Assembly: GCA_025917655.1 (NCBI GenBank)
Contig: CP084611.1
Coordinates: 1,116,001-1,180,000, forward strand
Length of the DNA stretch: 64,000 nt
Reading direction: 5' to 3'
Origin: Chlorella sorokiniana
Lineage: Eukaryota > Chlorophyta > Trebouxiophyceae > Chlorellales > Chlorellaceae
Part shown: positions 1 to 9,781 of the stretch, piece by piece
How positions within the stretch are numbered: position 1 is the first letter of the stretch
How the letters are laid out: each line of letters starts with the position of its first letter
Program-made: the position numbers and the translations under genes
The notes under the pieces: model-generated
What the model saw: the letters and a program-made list of their open reading frames with translations, nothing else
The model's database searches: none
Told to the model about the DNA's origin: nothing

Positions 1-1210
1 CGCTTCTCTACTTCCGACTCCACCTCTGCCACTGCAGTGCAGCGCAGGCCAGGGCGCCTGCGCTGCGACTGCAAGGGCCTGTCCACCGCTAGGCTCAGGG
101 CACGGCCGGCATAGGATGAGCGGGTGGCGCTCAGGGGAGCCCTGGCTCCCCGGAGAACGCCCAATTCCTGCATAGCTCTAGGGGCGCCCAGTGAGCGGCT
201 GCAATTGCTGCCAACCGGGTTCGAAGCGATATCAGCCCCTCTGCGCCTGTAACAAACTAAACAGACACCACAGAAGATTGGAGTTCGGCAGGATGAACGT
301 TTGCGTGTGCTTCACATTTAGCTCAGGAGATAGCGTTCCGCATCATCCTCAGCAGGCGGACAAGAAAGCCATTGGTGGGGTGGTTTCGCCGTCCCTATTG
401 CCTTACTGTTGCATCCTACGTTACAACCACATCATTCGGAAGCTTTGACCAGCTGCCCAGGCAGCAGACAGTCGGACGATTGCGTCCCTCCATTGGGGTT
501 TCGTAGCAGAGTGATGCATTCCCGTCAGTTCAATTCAAGAACATCGACGATGTGATGCAGATATTTTCCTTGCTCCCGCCGACACGTTGCCTCGCCCGAT
601 TGCCCTGCTAGGTGCTGCCGGCGGGCGCAAGGTGCGACTTGCGGCCCAGAACCTGGGGTGCAGGGCGTCAACTTCTGTTGCACTTGTTTGAGTCGGATGC
701 CAGCAAGAACAATCCACGTGCAACTGGATGAAGCATATCCTCTAGCGGATAGATCTCGTTGCCAGCCTCTGTTCTCTCCTTTGCCGGAGCTACCTTCTTG
801 CACAGACCGCTGTCTTCAGGCCGACTGCAGTCCTGATTCCCACCATGCACAATAAACTCACAAATACCCTGGTACGGAAGAGAGCTGTAAATGCTGTGCA
901 AGATGAAGACCGGGAAAGCTCATTAACCCACTCAATCTCGCAAGGCCTTCGTGGCCGCAAGGAGGCGCAGGCTGACGAGGACGGCCTGCAGTTGGTCGCT
1001 TGATGCAAGTTTTGAGCCGGGCAGCGTGCCTGCCTGTCATTTTCGCCCCTGGATTGACTCGTCTGTATCCTTTCAAGGCTTTCTGGCTCACAAGGCCTGC
1101 TTCCCATTTGACCTCCACCCAAGAACCCTCCCTTAGGTTGCTGTCAAGCGCGCTTCCTGTGCAGACGCATCGCTTAGATCGTTGTCAGCGCGGCGCTGGC
1201 TCCCTCCACG
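1..1210. other. Upstream non-coding stretch, no gene recognised
   Basis: No reading frame here resembles a known protein, and no splice pattern joins the short open frames into a plausible product. A TGTAA-like motif near 250 and its reverse complement near 421 could be polyadenylation signals of neighbouring transcripts, since TGTAA is the usual chlorophyte signal, but neither can be tied to a gene. The last few hundred bases presumably hold the promoter and 5' leader of the plus-strand gene that starts at 1211. Confidence 0.4.
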
Positions 1211-4200
1211 ATGGCGCCGCAGATTGTTCAGGCGGGGAAGGCGGCTGCCCCCTCTTGCAGCGCCCCCTTGTGCCGCAGCAGGGCCTCGCGCGTGGCTCGT
1301 AGGCTGCGCGGTGGCGTGCGCGTGCAGGCGACCGCCAGCTTCGAGGAGCTGCGCACGACGGCCAGCGAGGCGGTTGCGTCGGCTCAGTCCAAGCTGCCCC
1401 TGCTGGAGCAAGCCAAGACCACCGCAGAGCGCGCGCGAGAGCCTGCCGCGGATGCGGAGCACGTGTGGCAGGAGGCGCACGCCAAGCTGACAGCCCTGCA
1501 GCAGGAGGCGGCGAGCACGATGAAGGCGCTGCGCGACGGCGTGACCAGCGCGGCGGGCGGCGAGGCAGAGGCCACCCATGCCCTGCTGGAACGCCACGTG
1601 GCGGAGCGGCTGGAGTACTACCGCATCAACCACAACCTGGTCACGGCCAGCGACTGGAGGGTGGGCGCGCGCCGCACGCACGCGCCGTGCTGCTCTGGCG
1701 CACCGCCGGTGCCGGCGCCTGTCTCGCCCTTGCATGCGTTGCTGCCCGACAGGAGTCCCCAACCCTCGCCGCAGGTGTATGCTCCCAAGGACCTGCCGCT
1801 GCACTCCATCCCCGGGGGCAAGATGATGTACCAGCTGGCGTCGGCGGAGCACAACGGCATGCGGTACGCCGTGGTGGCCCTGGGCATCGCCAACCCCTTC
1901 CTCTTTGACAACCTCGCTCCCTGCTGCTGCACTGGGGCTGCTCCGAGGGCGCCAGCGCGGGCTGGGCGCAGCCGCCCAAGGGCTGGCACACGTCGCCGGG
2001 AGTGAGCACGGTGAGGCGGCGGCGGGGCGGCGGGCGGGGCTTCGTGCCGAGTGGGGCCGGGGTGTGCTGTGCGCTGGGTGCAACAGCCTCCCAACCACGC
2101 CCGTTGTCATGCTGCTCCCTGATTCAACCAGCCTAACCTTTCCCACCTTCCTGCTGGGTGCTCCCTGCAGCCCTCTGGCAGCCTGGCGTGGGAGACTGTG
2201 CTGGGCGCGTATGCGCCGGTGATGCAGGGCGAGCCCGTCATTGACGCCGCAGCCTACTCGGTGGTGCTGCAAGTCCCGTTGGAAGGTGCGCGGGGGCGGC
2301 TGATGGGGAGGGAGGGGTTTCCCATGTCGGTGGCCGTGTAAGGTCCATGAGAACCCAGGGTCAACTTGGCTGGTGTTGAGGGCCCACCCCGCCGCGCTTC
2401 CACCCTCAGGCACGCTGGAGCTGCGTGGCGGCCTCAAGTGCGTGATGAAGCGCACCGACGGCGGGCAGCCGGAGTGGATCAAGGCGGGGTGAGCGCGCCC
2501 CACCAAGCCGTCAGCCCATCCCGTGCAGCCCCGCTGTCAACTGCCTCCCAGCTCCTGCGGCAGCGCCCTTCCTCCCGGTGCTGATGCCTGTGCCGCTGAG
2601 AGGTTCGCGCACCAACGTTCACCGCCGTGTGCGCCCCTCTCCGCCCCTGCCAGGCCCCACAACAACTCCGACTTCTACCTCGACTTTGCCCCCGTCATCA
2701 ACCACTTTGAGCGCAAGCGGCGCGAGGCCCAGGTGGGGCGGCGGGCAGGGCCCCTGTATTGTGTTGTACTATGGTCGTTAATGCTTTGAAATGGGATGCT
2801 TCAAGAGGGTCAGCAGCGGGACCGCTGCGGGCAGGGCCCAAGCGCTGATGCCCCGCGGTGCGGCTCAGCTGGTGTGCTGTTTGGCACAGGCGGCGGCGCT
2901 GGCGCACGCGCGAGCTGCCGGGCTGATCCGTGAGGGGGAGGAGGAGGAGGAGGAGGAGGAGGAGGAGGCGCTGGAGGTGGCTGCCGGCGGCGCGGATCTG
3001 GAGGAAAGCTTGGACAGCGATGGCGCTCCTCGCGGCCGTGGCCGGGTGCGATGCAGCGGGGCAGGGGCGCAGTGCGGCCTTGGCATCAAACCGCCGGCGG
3101 CCGGACTGGCCGGATTGGCACGCTCGTTGCGCCGCTCGTTGCAAGTGGCCCAGCCTGACGCGGCGCTTGCTGTTGGGGCTGTGCAGGTGAAGGCTGCGCG
3201 GGGCACCCGCACCCGCTCCAAGCCTGCCAAGAAGAAGGCCAAGGAGGAGGCGGCGCCGCTGCCGCCCGAGGAGCCGCTGTATGAGCCGCGCTTGCCAGAG
3301 TGAGGGCGGTTGCCGTGGAGGAGAGAAGCGTCGCCTGGGGGACCGCCGCCGTGTCAGGCCCCGCCTGGGCCTAAGCGTTCCTGCCGCGTTGCTCGCTTCT
3401 CGCCTGCTGTGCTGCCCGCTGTTGACGCGCGTCCTTCCGCCCGGTCCCCTTGCTTTCCCCTGCAGGTGGGTGGGCCGTGTGGAGCAGTTTGTGCAGCTGA
3501 GCGACCTGCCTCAGGACCGCGGCCTGGCCTCCCACCTCAAGTGCCTCAACGCCCTGGCCACCGCCATTGCCGAGGCCGGAGGCGCGCGCGGCATGCAGGC
3601 CCGCGGCCTGCTGCAGCACTGTCGCGAGGCCGAGGGCCTGCTGCACCAGCGCGAACTGGCGGAGCTGAGCGCGGGCGGCGCAGGCGGAGAAGGAGCAGCT
3701 GCAGGCCATCTTCCGGTCCGCCTCCGACGAGAGCGCCCACCTCATGACGGAGCTGACGGCGGCGGCAGAGGCGGCGCGGCGCACCGCAGTGCGCTTGCGC
3801 GGCCGTGAGACGGGTGGGTGGGAGGTGCTGCGCGGGACCCGGCAGGCTGCAGCCGCACCCAACAGGCAGCCAGACCTGCAGCTGCTGCCACGCAGCTGCC
3901 GCTGTTGTTCTCCTGGAGGCAGCTCGCAACCCCCAACCCCAGACCCCCTTTTGCAGAGGTAACCCAGCGAGACCTGGAGGCGGTGGCGCAGCAGACTGCT
4001 CAGGAGCTGCTCAAGCGCAGCAACACCGGCATCTGGCCCTTCAAGGAGGAGCGCCAGCTGGTGGGTGGGGCGGCCGCCGTGCTCTTGGGCTTGACAGGCG
4101 TCCTGGCTGCCGACGCCTTCCGACGCCGTACCAGCCGGTGCGCAAGGCAATGTTGCCTCAACCCCCCATCGACCCTTGCTCCTGCCTGTCCACCCTGCAG

Positions 4201-5415
4201 GTGTTTGTGCAGCAGAAGGTGATGGAGGTGGCGGGGGTGGATGCCGCGGTGGTGGTGCAGGTGTATGTGGAGGGCACCAAGGCAGCGGTGCAGGCGGCCA
4301 GCGCCGGCACGGAGCAAACGGCGCAAACGGCGTCGCGCTGGCCAGCGGCGACAGCAGCGGCAGCGACGGGGAGGAGCGGCCTGCGCCGGCCAAGCGCGGT
4401 CGGAAGAAGAAGAAGGCGGAGGAGCCGCCGCCCACCTTTGACCACGTGGTGGTGGCCATCGCGGTGGCGGAGGAGTTCCCAGACGGCCGCCTCAAGTGCG
4501 CGCTGCAGCCTGGGGCGTGGGCCTGGTGGACTGGTGGCAGGCGGTTGCGGCGCCAGCAGGCGGGCCTGTCCACCCGCCCTGCCTGCCTGCTGACCCTTTT
4601 CCAGCGGCGAACGTGCTCCTGGCCCTGCCTTGGGCAGCTGGCAGCCCTCGCCACCCCGTCGCCCTGGCTCACGGCCCCTCTGCCCGCCTGCCTGCGCCTC
4701 CTGTGCAGCACGCCGCTGATCATGCACGCCGGGCTGGTGCCCCACCAGCACGCCAAGTGGCAGCCGCCCCCGGACAAGTGGTCGGCGGTGCCGGACGCCG
4801 TGGGCCTTTCCCCAGCGGTGAGCCGGCGGCGCATATGGGGGCGGGCCGCCGCACCTGGCAGCCCCGCCTCGTCGGTGCAGGAGGCTGTGCAGGAGGCTGC
4901 GCTCCGCTGTGACCCACCCACCCTGCTGGCCTGCCTGCATGCCCTTCCCTGCCTCCCTCCCATGCCTGTGTTCGCCGTCGCCCTTCCAACCTGCGGTGCT
5001 GCCTGTGGCTCTGCAGGGTCGGCGGCGCAGGTGCCCTTCCAGCGCTACACGATGCGCACCGAGGACGGCGCCCCCGTGTTTGTGGAGCCCACCCTCTACG
5101 CCCTCGCCCTGCGCCTGCCCCTCAAGGACTGCCTGCAGCGCGGAGTGAGGTGCGCTCCCCAGCTGCGCAGCAGTGGCCGTGCGGAGCGCACGTGAAACAG
5201 ACAGTCCGGCGGGGGCGCTGGCTGCTTCGCTGTGCGCTAGCTGTGGGCGATGCCTGCGCAACTGGCCACATGCCGCTCATCGTGCCCCCCGCGCCGGCTG
5301 CTGCAGGGGCATGGAATTTGTGCTCAAGGACGCCGACGGCAAGTGGCGGTCGTGGAAGCAGGGCCACGGCAACCCCTGCAACTTTTACGCCGAGCTGCCC
5401 TCCCCCATCAACTGA
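1211..5415 (+). CDS. Plastid protein with two CBM45-type starch-binding modules
   Basis: Begins at ATG 1211 with a basic, Ser/Ala-rich N-terminus ending near VRVQATAS, typical of a chloroplast transit peptide, followed by a coiled-coil segment. The first CBM45-like module runs across exons starting at 1775, 2171, 2410 and 2654, with the marks LLHWGCSEG, GGLKCVMKR and HNNSDFYLDF. An acidic stretch of about ten Glu codons (2938-2968), Lys-rich linkers and a second coiled coil (3466-4130) follow. The second module lies at about 4430-5415, with LIMHAGLVPHQHAKWQPPP, RGMEFVLKD and NPCNFYAELP, and ends at TGA 5415. CBM45 pairs are known from alpha-glucan water dikinase and plastid alpha-amylase AMY3 (established), but no dikinase or GH13 domain is visible. 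A starch-granule adaptor or regulator is inferred. Introns include 1661-1774, 2011-2170, 2286-2409 and 2489-2653. The frame slips near 1920, 3690 and 4310. Confidence 0.62.
2938..2968 (+). repeat. GAG trinucleotide run coding for poly-Glu
   Basis: About ten consecutive GAG codons inside exon 6 of the CBM45 gene encode an acidic linker. It is a coding microsatellite and prone to length variation. Confidence 0.85.
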
Positions 5416-6033
5416 GGCGCGTAGCCGGCGGAGGAGCGCCTGGATGCCCCATGAACCTCACACACACTCCCGACCCCTGCTGTGGGCCCCCTTTATATAT
5501 GCTCTGGGCAGTGTCTGCCCTCTTGCTTCGTCCCAGCCTGGACTGATTCGGCCCGTGGGCCTTATATGCATGCTGAAAGAGCGGCACGCCTGCCGATGCT
5601 GTGCGGCTGCTGAAAACGAATCTGAATTGTCACTTCAAGTGCTGTGTGCCTTCTGTCCTCTTCATTTTATCCTTTCTGGGCGGTGGCCCTGGACTGGACC
5701 CGCCGGCGAACTTTCAAGATTTGCAGTTTGCCTCAATTCCGCTCCGATCAACCTGGTTCCCATCCTGACAGCAAGCAGTTTCAAACCAACCCCGTCGCCA
5801 ACAATGTGTCTCTTGTGCTGATGTTCTTTATCTGTTCCTTTGCTTCGGAATGTGCTTGTCGTCTGCGCTGCTTGTTTCCAGTGCTCCCGTGTCCCGCTGT
5901 TTGTCCTTGTCTGTGTGTGTTAGCGACCATTGCCCGGCCACCCAACTGGTGTGCTGGTGCCCTGCAACCCATGTGTGACAATCAAGGCTTGCTGGACAGT
6001 GTGTGGTTCAGCGCGATGGCTCTGCAGCCTCAC
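5416..6033. other. Convergent intergenic region
   Basis: Lies between the 3' ends of the plus-strand CBM45 gene and the minus-strand PEX2 gene and is noticeably AT-richer than either. It presumably holds both 3' untranslated regions. I see no further gene in it. Confidence 0.5.
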
Positions 6034-7845
6034 TCAAGCCAGCCAGCCAGCCAGCCAGCGACAGCTCCGACTTTTCCAGCCTTCGTGGCTGGCCGTCCAC
6101 CCTGCCGCCGTCCGCTGCTGCCGCCTCTGCGCTGTCGGGGCCCACCCGGCGGCGCCGCCCAGCTGCTGCATGGCGGCCACGCGGCGTAGGCAGAGCGGGC
6201 AGGCAAACTGCGGGTCTGCCAGGCAGTTGGAGCGCAGGCAGTAGTAGCAGAAGGCGTGGCCGCAGGGCACTGCCGCATACGGCGTCAGCACATCAGCGGT
6301 GGAGCAGATGCCGCAGGGCTGCTGCCGCTGCTCTGTAGCGCTGCTCTGCCCAGCTTGCTGTTGGGTGCCGCCGCCACGTGCGCCAGGCCCACCCAGCATT
6401 GGCAGGCGCGGCAGGTAGCTGCGCACCGCGTGCTTGATTGCCTTGGCATTCACCAACGGCAGTAAGAAGAGCAGCAGTTCGCTGCAGCAGGGCCAGGGGC
6501 ACAAGCAGCAAACACAGTGAACAAGACGCTGGCCAGCAGGTTCAGCAGCGAGCGCTCGGCTGGCCCCAGTGCATGCGCCTGCGCTGCGCGGCAGCAGCGG
6601 TGCAAGCAGCCACCTGAGCTCGCTCCAAACCAGCTGGCGGTTGAGATACTCAAAGCTGATGGCCCGAGCCGCCGACGGCTGCACATACACCAGCCGAGCG
6701 CGCAGCAACCGCTCCAGCACGCTCCTGCCGCGGAGCAGCAGCAACAGAGGTGGCGGTTCGGAAGCAGGGAGGGCCCAGAACGCAGGAGGCTGGCAAGCTG
6801 GGATCAGTGCCATCAATGCTGCCGATGCTGCGCGGTGCGTAGTGTGCTGCTCTTGCTCACCTGTACCGCCCCGTGCGCAAGAAAGCGAGGAAGTTGAGCA
6901 GCGAGGCGAGGCGGCACGCGGTCTCGACGCGCCGCATAGCCGCCCAGCCACGCTGGCGCCATGACACACCGCCGCCCTCCGCGTCGCCCCAGCGGTCGGA
7001 CGTGGCGGCATGGGCAAGGCGAGCCCAGGCATAGCGCAAAACCACGGCCCCCAGGCAGTACAAGGTGCGCTGCGTGGCGTTCAGGCCCGGGCCCTCCACC
7101 CCGCTGCGCCCTCTCGCAGCGATGGCGCGCTTCCCAAGGCTGCTGCCAGCTGTGCCGCCGCCTGCTGCTGCTGCTGCTGCCGGCGCGAGGCCCTGTGCGT
7201 GGCAGCTGTACTGCTGCCTCGTTGCGATAGCGCAAATTCATCAGCGCCATGCCGGGCAAGGGCCGGCCCTCCCACACCGAGAACCGGAAGATCTGAAAGG
7301 GCGGGAAGACACGCGGGATGCCTTGCGCTTTGCTGCATTCGGTACCTGTGGAGGTCGACGCAGGAGAGGGGCAGGGCTGCGGCAGGTCGCCCAACCTCTG
7401 CCGGGGCCACCCACCAGGAAATCCAGGAGGAGGGTGAGCTCCGGCTGGAGGCGCGCCACGGCGGCGGGGCGGAAGAGGGCAAAGACGCGGAGGAACTGTT
7501 CCCGCAGCATGCTGCTCAGCTCGTCATCCAGCCGAGCTGCATCCAGCTGGCTGGACCGCATGATGCTCACATCACGCCGCAGCCTCGTGCCGCTGCAAGA
7601 GAGGTGGCGGGCCGTGCCTCGAGTGGGGAGCGGCGCACTGCGCAGGCAGCACCAACAGCCGTCTGGGGCGTCGACAATCGCAGGATGCATGACAGTGCGC
7701 ACCTGCTGATCTGAGCCAGCTGAGGAAGAGTGCTGGCCCAGCGAACTTGCCACTCTTCCTGTGCCGGAGTGCTGGGGGCAGCTTGTGCTGCGACAGCAGC
7801 AGGCTGGGCGACATCCTGTTGCCCTCTGGGGTCGCTGAGCGACAT
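6034..7845 (-). CDS. PEX2: Peroxin PEX2, RING-finger ubiquitin ligase of the peroxisome membrane
   Basis: PEX2, with PEX10 and PEX12, forms the RING complex that ubiquitinates the import receptor PEX5 so it can be recycled (established). The start chosen is ATG 7845 (MSLSDPRGQQDV). Exon 1 is 7845-7703, exon 2 7592-7415 and exon 3 begins at 7292. The plant-PEX2 order is clear: QLDAARLDDELSSMLREQ, LQPELTLLLDFL, FRFSVWEGRPLPGMALMNL, EGPGLNATQ, then ARAISFEYLNRQLVWSEL. The C-terminal RING reads CGICSTADV, PCGHAFCYYCL and CPLCLRR, giving seven Cys and one His ligand in C3HC4 spacing. An intron at 6482-6613 joins VWSEL to SELLLFLLPLVNAKAIK, which matches the plant family. The tail after the RING is longer than in land plants. 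It ends in a TGGCTGGC repeat coding RWLAGWLA. It is convergent with the CBM45 gene. Confidence 0.88.
6037..6058. repeat. AGCC tetranucleotide repeat at the PEX2 stop codon
   Basis: Five and a half AGCC units overlap the last codons of PEX2. Because the unit is four bases long, a change in copy number would alter the reading frame and the length of the C-terminal tail. Confidence 0.8.
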
Positions 7846-8346
7846 GCCCTGTGCAAAACGGGCTCTGTCGGGACGGGTGCTACGCCTCCCCGAGCCCACT
7901 GCAACCCGCAAGAGGTGTAGCGCTAAACTTTGAATCGGCAGCTGGATCGAGGAGTAAATAAACTGCACACGTGGTGTGCACGGACAAAGTATGCAGCCAG
8001 CGCCAGCAGGTCGGCAATGGCACGTCGCGACGCACGGCGGCAGCATGCGCCGGATCCTCTGGGCACATGCCCGCTTGGTCAGACCATTCAGAGAGGGCCA
8101 GCGAGTTGCAAGGGGCCAAGCATGGCATCGCTGTGTATACAAGAGTCATTGAGAGAACTGTGAACGGGTCAACAGTGCAGGTTTGGTTTCGCGCCGGGCT
8201 CCTCGCGCGACGCAGTCAGCCGTTGCTGCTGCACTGCTCACCCCTGCACCAAGGATTGCAGGAAAGCTTTCAGCAAAAGCCCCGCGTCGCAGACAGACTG
8301 CAAGAAGGCTCGCTGTCGGCATGCCGAGCGCCGCGCCCGCCGGCGC
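7846..8346. other. Region between PEX2 start and frataxin stop
   Basis: About 500 bases separate the start of PEX2 from the stop of the frataxin gene, both on the minus strand. It should contain the PEX2 promoter and the frataxin 3' untranslated region. No conserved protein segment was seen in any frame. Confidence 0.45.
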
Positions 8347-9357
8347 TCACGTGCAGGTGTTGAGCTTGCCGCACGCAAGGCAGGGGTTCAGCTCCAGCTC
8401 CTGCCCCGTCAGCTGCTTCAGCTCGCTGGTGAGCCGCGAGTGCAGGTCGTGGCCGTCGCGGCGGTACACCCACTTGCCTGCAGGGCGCCAACGGCACGGC
8501 ATGCGGCTTGCCTCGCAAACGGCCAGCCACGGCACACGCTCCCAGCGGTGCTGGCTGGCCCAAGGCTCGCAGCGCGTCGCGACCTCGCAGAGACCATGCC
8601 GCGCTGCCTTGCTGCTGCGCGAGCTTTGCGCGGCGCCTCACCCGGCGCCCAGTCGTAGCGCACGGGCCCGCTCAGCGGCGAGCTCATCCAGATCTGGCGG
8701 TTGGGTGTCTGCTTGTTGATCACGTACGTGCCCATGTCCCCCAGCCGCACCGTGAGCACGCCTTGCTGCAGCAGGGAACACACACAGCACAGCCCCATGG
8801 ATCCCAACCCCGGTGGGAACAGGCGACGGGGCCGCGCGGCGTGCGGGCGAGAGAGGCACGCTGGAGCGGCGGGCCACGCACGCTGTACTCCACGTCTCCG
8901 TCCTCCAGGTCCAGCTCCTCCACGAAAGCCTGCGCCAGTTTGCGGGCACACCGCGAGCGCTGTGATGCCGTGTGCGGCCCAGGAGGCGCGCGCAGAGCCA
9001 CCCGCGTGCCCGCCGCACCTCGAGCCGCTCCAGCAAGTCGTCCAATGTCTGGTCCACCAACTTGTGGTAGCGGTCTTCAGGCATCTGTTGCTGCATGCTG
9101 CGCACAGTTGGCACAAGCTGTTAGGTCAAAAAACATGCAGCTGGCTTCGCTGCAGACTCGGCAGCAAGTAGTGAGCAGGCGGCTGCGGGCGGCGGCGCCC
9201 ACGTTGTGAGTCTCAAGTCTTCGCTGTAATGCCGACGGGGCTGCAGCCATGACGATCGTGAACCCAGCGGTTCGCCCTGCGTTTCACAGCGGCTTTTAAG
9301 CGCCCAGCATGGAGGGAGGTTCAGCTGGCTGACCCCCGCACACAAACCTGCTCCCAT
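8347..9357 (-). CDS. FH: Frataxin, mitochondrial iron-sulfur cluster assembly factor
   Basis: Frataxin (CyaY family) binds iron and activates the cysteine desulfurase step of Fe-S cluster assembly in mitochondria (established). Start ATG 9357 gives a basic N-terminus ending in RRHYSEDL, suited to mitochondrial import. Exon 1 (9357-9203) splices over intron 9098-9202 to [18 protein letters not shown], the first helix, and that exon ends at 9019. Next comes [16 protein letters not shown], the acidic iron-binding ridge. Then comes [32 protein letters not shown] and PVRYDW, the conserved beta sheet. The last exon carries [16 protein letters not shown] and ends LNTCT followed by TGA. An unusual Cys-bearing tail, [12 protein letters not shown], follows the usual frataxin end. 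Every exon junction agrees with GT-AG signals. It is divergent from the OFD1-like gene. Confidence 0.93.
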
Positions 9358-9781
9358 ACATTGCTGCGTAGTAAAAATCCAATCAAGGATGTCTGCAATG
9401 CTGCGGCCAGGGTGTTGCCAGCCCTGCTCGTGGCGCCCCGAGGCGCCGCTGCCTCTAGGGCTGCCCGGATAAGTCGTAGGCTCGAGATGCGTCTCATATG
9501 TGATCAATTGCTGTTGCAGACCATCTGGGCGGGAGACACGCACCTCTAGTGACGAGCGACACGCGGGCCGTACTGGAGAACCCCGTCTGCTGCCTTCTGT
9601 TCCTTGTCTATGCACGCCAGGCGCACCATCACACGTTTCAAATGATAACATGCACCGCAATGTAGCTATGCAGCGCTGTTGCTGACTTGCGACACTGGTC
9701 AAAGACATTGCTGCCTGGATTGAAGAGCAGCAGAGGCTTCCTGGCACACTTTCAAGGGATTCAACAGTGGCGGACTGCGGA
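9358..9781. other. Divergent promoter region of frataxin and OFD1-like genes
   Basis: A 424-base region lies between two oppositely directed start codons and probably contains both promoters. No TATA box or other motif can be assigned with confidence. Confidence 0.45.

Noticed and set aside
215-260. GGGTTCGAAGCGA resembling a tRNA B box
   Set aside because: It does not fit the full B-box consensus, and no A box or cloverleaf can be drawn around it.
525-1122. Several overlapping minus-strand open frames of 60-110 codons
   Set aside because: No domain, no consistent splice chain and low-complexity composition; they look like chance open frames in GC-rich promoter sequence.
1133-2506. Minus-strand open frame of 457 codons opposite the CBM45 gene
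   Set aside because: It is antisense to recognisable CBM45 exons and is His/Arg/Pro-rich, the usual shadow frame of GC-rich coding DNA.
3371-4963. Minus-strand open frame of 530 codons
   Set aside because: Antisense to coiled-coil and CBM45 exons with repetitive Arg/Pro/Ser content and no family resemblance.
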